Origin: Anaerolineales bacterium
GTDB lineage: Bacteria; Chloroflexota; Anaerolineae; Anaerolineales; JABWBV01
Assembly (NCBI GenBank): GCA_027019845.1
Contig: JALUWE010000591.1
Location: forward strand, 1-5,214
DNA: 5,214 nt
Reading direction: 5' to 3'
Positions 1 through 4,016 of this stretch are shown piece by piece; the first letter of the stretch is position 1; every line of letters starts with the position of its first letter. The position numbers were made by a program, and so were the translations under genes. The notes beneath the pieces were generated by a model that was given only the letters and a program-made list of their open reading frames with translations, did no database searches and was not told the origin of the DNA.

Positions 1-192
1 ACGCCGGAACTGACCATCCCCCACCCGCGGCTGCACGAGCGCGCCTTTGTGCTCGTTCCCCTGGCCGAGATCGCCGCGGAGTTGGTGCACCCAATCCTGA
101 AGAGAACTGCGGGTGAGTTACTGTGTGTGGTTTTCGAGATCGAAAACCGTGAAAGCGTGCTCAGGGAAAAACAATCAGTATGGCCGTACTAA
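1..192 (+). CDS. folK: FolK (HPPK) C-terminal part, 5' end outside the window
   Basis: The first 63 codons visible encode the end of 6-hydroxymethyl-7,8-dihydropterin pyrophosphokinase, a cytoplasmic enzyme that moves pyrophosphate from ATP to the pterin just before the FolP step of folate synthesis. The diagnostic part is residues 4-23 of the fragment, which contain IPHPRLHERAFVLVPLAEIA, the conserved C-terminal HPPK block; the HPRxxxRxFVLxPLxEI pattern is typical of the family. It is followed by VHPILKRTAGELL, where HPPKs usually end. Here the frame continues about 22 residues to a TAA at 190-192, and this extra tail is partly encoded by a perfect palindrome (129-148). The family call is supported by the presence of folP downstream on the same strand. 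The start and the catalytic N-terminal half cannot be seen. Confidence 0.88.
   Translation, partial: TPELTIPHPRLHERAFVLVPLAEIAAELVHPILKRTAGELLCVVFEIENRESVLREKQSVWPY
129..148. repeat. Perfect 9-bp inverted repeat in the 3' end of folK
   Basis: GGTTTTCGA, a 2-base centre GA, then TCGAAAACC: a perfect palindrome that could form a stable hairpin in RNA. It lies inside the folK reading frame, 42 bases before the stop, and encodes part of the unusual C-terminal tail. It is not followed by a T run, so it does not look like a simple intrinsic terminator. It may be an inserted palindromic element; that is inference. Confidence 0.6.
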
Positions 193-235
193 CTCATCCA
201 CATTGGGAAAGTGGAAAAATTTGAAGGAGTAAACA

Positions 236-397
236 ATGATCACCCCAACCAAAACCTGCCCCAACTGCGGCGCGGCCCGCCCCTGCTTTTCCCAATCCCT
301 CGGCAGCCACTTCGCCTTCGGCTCAGCGCATGGCTCAGGGCAAGCCCCCATCCTTCGGCTTCAAGCGAATTCCATTCGCCCTCCGCTCAGGATGTAA
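236..397 (+). pseudogene. Zinc-ribbon-like short ORF running into repeats; probable remnant
   Basis: A 53-codon ORF begins at ATG 236 with a good ribosome binding site, GGAG at 226-229, six bases upstream. The first residues, MITPTKTCPNCGAARPC, hold a CPNC knuckle plus a third cysteine, as at the N-terminus of many small zinc-ribbon proteins. After about residue 25 the sequence turns into translated repeat. The second half comes from the first nested-palindrome element (349-394), and the stop TAA at 395-397 directly follows that element's ATG. There is no second CxxC knuckle, so a complete zinc ribbon cannot form from this ORF alone. The strong SD with a plausible N-terminus, followed by repeat, suggests a gene whose body was replaced or cut by repeat insertion. 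It could also be a short translated leader. It lies 43 bp after folK. Confidence 0.45.
349..394 (+). repeat. Nested-palindrome repeat, copy 1 (46 bp)
   Basis: The outer ends are CATCCT (349-354) and AGGATG (389-394), complementary to each other. The inner hairpin is GCGAAT (365-370), loop TCC, ATTCGC (374-379). Between outer and inner stems lie the family's constant arms, here TCGGCTTCA on the left and CCTCCGCTC on the right. The inner stem is the same as in copy 6 on the other strand. It supplies the stop-bearing end of the zinc-ribbon-like ORF. Confidence 0.85.
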
Positions 398-409
398 TAC
401 CCAATTACC

Positions 410-453
410 CATCCTTCGACTTCGAGCGGCTGCGCCGCCCTCCGCTCAGGATG
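410..453 (+). repeat. Nested-palindrome repeat, copy 2 (44 bp)
   Basis: The outer ends are CATCCT and AGGATG, with constant arms TCGACTTCGA and CCTCCGCTC. The inner hairpin is GCGGC (426-430), loop TGC, GCCGC (434-438). Five inner base pairs differ in sequence from copy 1 yet still pair. It is separated from copy 1 by a 15-bp linker made of ACCCAA-type words. Confidence 0.85.
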
Positions 454-469
454 CAATTACCCAACTACC

Positions 470-513
470 CATCCTTCGACTTCGAGCGGCTGCGCCGCCC
501 TCCGCTCAGGATG
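470..513 (+). repeat. Nested-palindrome repeat, copy 3 (44 bp)
   Basis: Identical to copy 2. Copies 2 and 3 with their linkers form an exact 60-bp tandem duplication (411-470 and 471-530), which points to a recent duplication by slippage or unequal recombination. The inner hairpin is at 486-498. Confidence 0.87.
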
Positions 514-518
514 CAATT

Positions 519-550
519 ACCCAACTACCCAACTACCCAACTACCCAACT
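519..550 (+). repeat. Octamer tail (ACCCAACT)x4
   Basis: Four perfect head-to-tail copies of ACCCAACT follow repeat copy 3 and end 11 bases before the mscS ribosome binding site. The same words, with C or T at position 7, make up the linkers between the palindromic copies. The tail of the right-hand cluster is the close variant ACCCAATT x3, so the octamer appears to belong to the repeat system and not to mscS. Confidence 0.85.
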
Positions 551-561
551 GTTCCATCTTC

Positions 562-566
562 GGAGG
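562..566 (+). promoter_or_regulatory. Ribosome binding site of mscS
   Basis: GGAGG, five bases before ATG 572. It begins only 11 bases after the last octamer of the repeat tail, so the repeat cluster abuts the translation start without covering it. It fixes the choice of start. Confidence 0.8.
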
Positions 567-571
567 TCCCC

Positions 572-1693
572 ATGCGCATACTCGGACTCACCAGCGAACA
601 ATGGATCGACGTTGGCGTTTCTCTGTTCTTGCTCTTCGCCACCATTGTGTTTGGGCGCTGGCTTGTCAAAGTAGTGCTCAACCAGGGGGTGCGCCGCCTG
701 ACTCGCAAAACCAGCACCACCCTGGACGACGCTCTGCTGGAAGCCCTCATCGCCCCCCTCCACGGCTTGCTGATCGTGATCGCCTTTGCGCTGGCCATCG
801 CCAACCTGGATTTCATCCCCGCGAGCTGGGCCGGCCCGCTCAACAGTCTGTTTTTCTTACTCTATCTGACCATAGGCTACGTGATCGCCTGGCGGGTGAT
901 CGTGGTGGTTTTCAAATGGTACGGCGAAGAGATCGCCACCAAAACCGAGACCAAGCTGGATGAGGTGCTGACACCCTTTTTGCGCCGGGTGGCATTGGTT
1001 GTGCTCTCATCCATTGTCGTGATCATGCTGTTGAGCTACTTCGAGATCGACGTTAGCGGCCTGGTCGCCACCCTGGGAATCGGCTCGCTGGCCATCGCGC
1101 TGGCAGCCCAGACCGCCCTGGCCGACATCTTCAGCGGCATCATCATCATGATCGACCAGCCCTTCCGGCTTGGCGACCGCATCGAAATCCAGGAACTCAA
1201 CACCTGGGGCGATGTGGTGGACATCGGCCTGCGCAGCACCCACATCCGCACACGCGACAACCGCATGGTGATCGTGCCCAACGCCATCATCGGCAAAAGC
1301 CTGATCGTCAACCATGCCTTCCCCAACAGCCAATACCGCATTCAGGTGAATATCGGTGTGGCCTATGGCAGCGATGTGGAACTGGCGCGGCAGACCATGA
1401 TCGAGGCAGTGCGCGGCGTCGAAGGTGTGCTGCAAGACAAACCCATCGAGGCGCTGTTCCTGGAATTCGGCGATTCCGCGCTGGTCTTCCGCTTGCGCTG
1501 GTGGATCGAATCCTATGTGGATACCCGCCGCATGTTCGACAAAGTGAACACCGCGGTCTACCGCGCCCTCAAGGAGGCCGGTATCGAGATTCCTTTCCCT
1601 CAGCAGGACGTACATTTCAGGATCGATCCACAAGAGATAGAACAGATCGCCCGTGCGCTCCGCTCAGCCGCACCCCCGGCAGATTCGGTATAA
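572..1693 (+). CDS. MscS-family mechanosensitive ion channel
   Basis: This 373-residue inner-membrane protein probably opens on membrane tension to release solutes during hypo-osmotic shock. Hydrophobic segments lie at about 11-33, 61-82, 91-115 and 137-158. They are followed by the glycine/alanine-rich pore helix at about 161-193 (LATLGIGSLAIALAAQ-like, ending in ADIFSGIIIMID). Next come the MscS beta domain with QPFRLGDRIE at 196-205, GDVVDIGLRSTHIRTRDN at 213-230 and VIVPNAII at 233-240, then the C-terminal alpha/beta domain ending in IEIPFPQQDVHF (338-349), the usual end of this family. Four predicted segments before the pore helix is more than in E. coli MscS, so it is a larger family member. 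The start is ATG 572, with GGAGG at 562-566 five bases upstream. The stop TAA falls inside a TATAAT sequence. The 5' side is repeat DNA, so any promoter of its own must lie in or before the repeats. Confidence 0.93.
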   Translation: MRILGLTSEQWIDVGVSLFLLFATIVFGRWLVKVVLNQGVRRLTRKTSTTLDDALLEALIAPLHGLLIVIAFALAIANLDFIPASWAGPLNSLFFLLYLTIGYVIAWRVIVVVFKWYGEEIATKTETKLDEVLTPFLRRVALVVLSSIVVIMLLSYFEIDVSGLVATLGIGSLAIALAAQTALADIFSGIIIMIDQPFRLGDRIEIQELNTWGDVVDIGLRSTHIRTRDNRMVIVPNAIIGKSLIVNHAFPNSQYRIQVNIGVAYGSDVELARQTMIEAVRGVEGVLQDKPIEALFLEFGDSALVFRLRWWIESYVDTRRMFDKVNTAVYRALKEAGIEIPFPQQDVHFRIDPQEIEQIARALRSAAPPADSV

Positions 1694-1694
1694 T
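1689..1694 (+). promoter_or_regulatory. Possible -10 box overlapping the mscS stop codon
   Basis: A perfect TATAAT at 1689-1694, in which TAA (1691-1693) is the mscS stop. It lies 105 bases before the STAS-like gene and could start a transcript for that gene and folP. No convincing -35 hexamer lies 16-18 bases upstream, and no TGn extension is present, so this may be chance. Confidence 0.25.
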
Positions 1695-1699
1695 GTGGG

Positions 1700-1763
1700 C
1701 ATACACTGGACTTGTCCGCCTGTCCACCTGTTTACCTGTCTACCTCTTCTACCCTCTACCCAA
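1700..1763 (+). repeat. Pyrimidine-rich degenerate ACCTGTYT repeat
   Basis: Part of the 106-bp gap between mscS and the STAS-like gene. It has recurring, imperfect 8-9 base words such as CCTGTCCA, CCTGTTTA and CCTGTCTA, then CTCTTCTACCCTCTACCC. The plus strand is almost free of G here, so a leader RNA would be unstructured. The words recall the ACCTGTCTAC at 4010-4019 just after the slipin stop. No gene or hairpin is seen in this gap. Confidence 0.5.
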
Positions 1764-1799
1764 CGACCACCCCCGACAAAAAATCAGGAGATTCGCTCC

Positions 1800-2231
1800 A
1801 TGACCCAAACGGAATACAAACCCCTCAACTGGAAACCCGTCCCCGGCATCGGATACACCGTCACCCGGCGGCCCGACGGTGGGATGCACTACGTTTTCAC
1901 CGACCTGGACCGCGCAACCCTGGAGCATTGGCGTGACTTTGCCCTCGAACACCTGTACGATTCCGACCGCCTGACTCGCAACCTGTACGACCTGCGCCAG
2001 GTGAAGGAAATCCCCGAAGAGGCCATCCATTTCGCAGTCGAGGCCAACAGCGACCCCGCGGCGCGCAACATCCGGCTGGCGGTTGTGGTGGCCAGCCCGG
2101 CGGTGAAAGAGGCCGTCGAAGCCATCGCAGCCCAGACCACCGTGCCCGGCGGCGGCGCAAACATCAAACTGTTTACTGACCTCGACGAAGCCGAGGCATG
2201 GCTCAGCCGCCCGCTCGAATCCATGGTCTGA
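1800..2231 (+). CDS. Small SpoIIAA/STAS-like domain protein
   Basis: A 143-residue protein with no signal peptide or membrane segment, so probably cytoplasmic. The pattern fits a SpoIIAA-like fold, with alternating strands and helices: YVFTDLD at 31-37 then a helix to about 53, a strand ending RNLYDLRQV at 60-68, a helix EEAIHFAVEAN at 73-83, a strand IRLAVVVAS at 91-99, a helix to about 112, and the closing IKLFTDLDEAEAWL at 122-135. The NLYDLR strand and the F-x-DLDEAEAWL end are typical of STAS-like proteins that modulate partners, but I see no clear phosphorylatable serine motif and no kinase neighbour. The start is ATG 1800, with AGGAG at 1786-1790 nine bases upstream; the frame is open further up but that part is repeat-derived. 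The stop TGA overlaps the folP start, suggesting translational coupling. The fold call is from pattern recognition; the role is unknown. Confidence 0.7.
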   Translation: MTQTEYKPLNWKPVPGIGYTVTRRPDGGMHYVFTDLDRATLEHWRDFALEHLYDSDRLTRNLYDLRQVKEIPEEAIHFAVEANSDPAARNIRLAVVVASPAVKEAVEAIAAQTTVPGGGANIKLFTDLDEAEAWLSRPLESMV

Positions 2232-3127
2232 TGCCCTCGCGGATAGCCCGCTTCGATTGGGGGCGCCGTACCTACGTGATGGGCATCCTCAACCTTACCC
2301 CGGACAGCTTTTCCGGGGATGGCATTTTCAGCACGGCTGAGCAGGATGCTGCCATCCAAAAGGCCCTCGATCAGGCGCGCCGCTTCGCGGCCGCGGGGGT
2401 GGACATCCTGGACGTGGGTGGGGAGAGCACCCGGCCTGGCGCGCAACCCGTGCCTGAAGAGGTGGAACGGGCGCGTGTCATCCCGGTCATCCGCGCGCTG
2501 GCAGCCGAATTCGACCTCCCGATCTCCATCGACACCTACAAAGCGCGCCTCGCGGAGGCCGCGCTGGAAGCCGGCGCGGGGATGGTCAACGACGTGTGGG
2601 GGTTGCGCGGCGACCCGAACATGGCCGCGGTGGTGGCCGCCGCGGATGTGCCCGTGGTGCTGATGCACAACCGCCTGAAAACCAAAAATGTCGAAATCCA
2701 GAAGCGGCTGGGCGGGCGTTTCATCGGCGTGCGTTACCAAAACCTGATCCAGGACGTCCAACGCGAGCTGATGGAGTGCGTCGCGCTGGCACACGCCGCT
2801 GGAATCCGCGACGAAAACATCATCCTCGATCCGGGGCTTGGGTTCGGAAAAACCGTGGCGCAAAGCCTGACATTGATCAACCGGCTGGACGCGTTCCGTA
2901 GCCTGGGATACCCCCTGCTGATCGGCCCCTCCCGCAAATCCTTCATCGGCTACACCCTCGATCTGCCCCCCGACCAGCGTGTGGAAGGCACCGCGGCCGC
3001 GGTCGCCATCGGCATCGCCCGCGGCGCGGACATCGTCCGGGTTCACGATGTGGCACCCATCGTGCGCGTGGCGCGTATGGCGGATGCAATTGTCAGAACG
3101 AAAGACGGGGGGACAGATTCACAATGA
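2231..3127 (+). CDS. folP: Dihydropteroate synthase
   Basis: FolP condenses dihydropterin pyrophosphate (the FolK product) with p-aminobenzoate to give dihydropteroate; it is the sulfonamide target and a cytoplasmic TIM barrel. All family motifs are present in the 298-residue protein: MGILNLTPDSFS at 17-28 (pyrophosphate/Mg-binding Asn21), DVGGESTRPG at 61-70, SIDTYK at 99-104, MVND at 118-121, MHNR at 145-148, DPGLGFGKT at 200-208, GPSRKSFIG at 232-240 and RVHDV at 270-274. Length is normal for the family. I chose ATG 2231 because it overlaps the previous stop as TGATG, the classic reinitiation arrangement. An in-frame ATG at 2198 would overlap the upstream gene by 34 bp and has no properly spaced SD. 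Second step after folK at the left edge. The 3' end faces the GNAT gene. Confidence 0.97.
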   Translation: MPSRIARFDWGRRTYVMGILNLTPDSFSGDGIFSTAEQDAAIQKALDQARRFAAAGVDILDVGGESTRPGAQPVPEEVERARVIPVIRALAAEFDLPISIDTYKARLAEAALEAGAGMVNDVWGLRGDPNMAAVVAAADVPVVLMHNRLKTKNVEIQKRLGGRFIGVRYQNLIQDVQRELMECVALAHAAGIRDENIILDPGLGFGKTVAQSLTLINRLDAFRSLGYPLLIGPSRKSFIGYTLDLPPDQRVEGTAAAVAIGIARGADIVRVHDVAPIVRVARMADAIVRTKDGGTDSQ

Positions 3128-3156
3128 CGTGCCTGAGCAGTTACGAAAGCTCCCCA

Positions 3157-3630
3157 CTACGCTATCTCTTTCTCCATGACCAGCGCGTCTTCTCCGCCCT
3201 TGTAATACCGCGGCCAGGTGCCCACCACCCGGTAGCCATAACGTTTGTACAGCCGGATGGCCGGCTCATTGGACATGCGCACGCTCAACCGCACACGCGG
3301 GGTGTTGAGCATCTGCTCACACCGCTCCAGTAAAGCCGTGCCGATGCCCTGGCCGCGATAATCGGGGTGAACGGCGAAGGTGGCGATCCACGAAATTTTT
3401 TGGCGGGGACGCCGGTCGCCGATCACGAACCCGATGAACTGTTCGCCGTGCGCGGCCTTCAGGCGCACAGTGCTGGGCAGTGTCAGCGCGGCAAACACAT
3501 CCCAGATCGGCCAGGCGTCCTGCGGGAAACAGAGCTTCTCCAGCTTGTGAAACGCCATTACGTCCCGCCAGGTGGCCGGTAGGATGGCAATTTGTTTGGG
3601 CAGGGTGAGGGAGAATGAATCGGCGGTCAA
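3157..3630 (-). CDS. RimI-like GNAT N-acetyltransferase
   Basis: Acetyl-CoA-dependent acetyltransferase of the GNAT superfamily, closest in look to RimI-type protein N-alpha-acetyltransferases. Counting from TTG 3630 (157 residues), the acetyl-CoA loop lies in AVHPDYRGQGIGTALL at 86-101 (R-G-Q-G-I-G at 92-97). It is followed by SVRMSNEPAIRLYKRYGY (116-133) and YYKGGEDALVM (142-152), the usual RimI-like ending. The start is uncertain. The first ATG (3558) would cut off beta strand 1 (IAILPATW), which the fold needs. TTG 3630 keeps it but lies on the edge of the repeat tail and has no visible SD. The frame stays open through all three upstream repeats to an ATG at 3957, giving 266 residues of which the first 109 are repeat-derived. 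The usual RimI neighbours TsaB/TsaD are absent, so the substrate is open. It converges with folP (29 bp between stops; no clear terminator seen). Confidence 0.85.
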   Translation of the reverse strand: MTADSFSLTLPKQIAILPATWRDVMAFHKLEKLCFPQDAWPIWDVFAALTLPSTVRLKAAHGEQFIGFVIGDRRPRQKISWIATFAVHPDYRGQGIGTALLERCEQMLNTPRVRLSVRMSNEPAIRLYKRYGYRVVGTWPRYYKGGEDALVMEKEIA

Positions 3631-3657
3631 ATTGGGTAATTGGGTAATTGGGTAATT
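3630..3657 (-). repeat. Octamer tail (ACCCAATT)x3 at the GNAT start
   Basis: On the minus strand, three perfect copies of ACCCAATT (plus strand AATTGGGT at 3630-3653) plus AATT (3654-3657) link repeat copy 4 to the GNAT coding region. It differs from the mscS-side octamer at one position. The candidate TTG start of the GNAT gene overlaps the last base of this tail, so the native 5' end of the gene has probably been replaced or lost. Confidence 0.85.
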
Positions 3658-3658
3658 A

Positions 3659-3704
3659 CATCCTGAGCGGAGGGCGAACGGAGTGAGCCTGAAGTCGAAG
3701 GATG
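3659..3704 (-). repeat. Nested-palindrome repeat, copy 4 (46 bp, weak inner stem)
   Basis: On the minus strand the outer ends are CATCCT...AGGATG with the constant arms TCGACTTCA and CCTCCGCTC. The inner part is GGC(TCACTCCGTTC)GCC, where only three outer pairs are certain (3673-3675 with 3687-3689). It is the only copy whose inner hairpin is degenerate, perhaps decaying or a different subtype. Confidence 0.8.
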
Positions 3705-3725
3705 GGTATTGGGTATTGGGTATTA

Positions 3726-3771
3726 CATCCTGAGCGGAGGGTGGACGAAGTCCACTCGAAGTCGAAGGATG
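3726..3771 (-). repeat. Nested-palindrome repeat, copy 5 (46 bp)
   Basis: Same outer ends and arms. The inner hairpin is GTGGAC (3741-3746), three-base loop, GTCCAC (3750-3755): a third perfect inner stem of unrelated sequence. The linker to copy 4 contains two TATTGGG words on the plus strand. Confidence 0.85.
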
Positions 3772-3795
3772 GGGGGGATAGGGAGTGGGGATAGG

Positions 3796-3830
3796 GAATT
3801 GTGAATTGTGAACGGTTAATTGTGAATTGG
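3796..3830 (-). repeat. AATTCAC heptamer-type simple repeat
   Basis: Between copies 5 and 6 the plus strand reads GAATTGT twice head to tail (3796-3809), then degenerate versions (TTAATTGTGAATTGGG). This is a second short-period word family, distinct from the ACCCAAYT octamer. No gene or promoter is apparent here. Confidence 0.6.
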
Positions 3831-3836
3831 GAATGG

Positions 3837-3882
3837 CATCCTGAGCGGAGGGCGAATGGAATTCGCTCGTAGTCGAAGGATG
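3837..3882 (-). repeat. Nested-palindrome repeat, copy 6 (46 bp)
   Basis: The outer ends are CATCCT...AGGATG. The inner hairpin is GCGAAT (3852-3857), loop GGA, ATTCGC (3861-3866) on the plus strand, the same inner stem as copy 1 at the far left but in the opposite orientation. One arm has a TAC for CGA variation compared with copy 2. Confidence 0.85.
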
Positions 3883-4016
3883 GGGAGGGGGGAATTGGGA
3901 ACAGGTGGTATACAGATAAACACGAAAACAGGGTCGAGGACGCGCCTGCGTAGACACGCATTACGCATTACACACTACGCTAAAGTGCCCGGCGCGCCCT
4001 TCGACCTTTGACCTGT
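3883..4016. other. Gap between the repeat cluster and the slipin stop; GCATTAC heptamers
   Basis: No gene with its own start signals is seen in these 134 bp. They hold a G-rich run next to copy 6, a GTATAC palindrome near 3909-3914, a TGCGT-AGAC-ACGCA mini-hairpin near 3947-3960, two direct GCATTAC heptamers (3958-3971), and ACCTGTCTAC beside the slipin stop. No intrinsic terminator with a T run is evident after the slipin gene, so read-through into the GNAT gene is possible. Confidence 0.5.

Noticed and set aside
349..530. CRISPR-like array
   Set aside because: The linkers between units are short (15-16 bp) and made of the same simple words, not unique spacers; units are nested palindromes and no cas gene is present.
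211..963. 250-aa plus-strand reading frame across the repeats and the start of mscS
   Set aside because: It begins at GTG 211 without support, consists of translated repeat, and then overlaps mscS in another frame; the repeat is stop-poor by nature.
1007..1633. 208-aa minus-strand frame inside mscS
   Set aside because: Histidine/aspartate-rich antisense of MscS with no start signals; mscS is unambiguous.
2198..2230. Earlier ATG for folP at 2198
   Set aside because: It would add 11 unconserved residues and a 34-bp overlap; the GAGG before it is too close to the ATG. The TGATG start at 2231 is better supported.
1889..3046. 385-aa minus-strand frame opposite folP and the STAS-like gene
   Set aside because: Antisense shadow of GC-rich coding DNA; no recognisable domain, while the plus-strand folP motifs are complete.
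3128..3156. Bidirectional terminator between folP and the GNAT gene
   Set aside because: Only a 4-bp GAGC/GCTC pairing is visible and there is no T run; not enough to call a terminator.
3985..4001. Terminator hairpin after slipin around GCCCGGCGCGCCC
   Set aside because: The GGCGCGCC core is self-complementary without a loop, and no T run follows.
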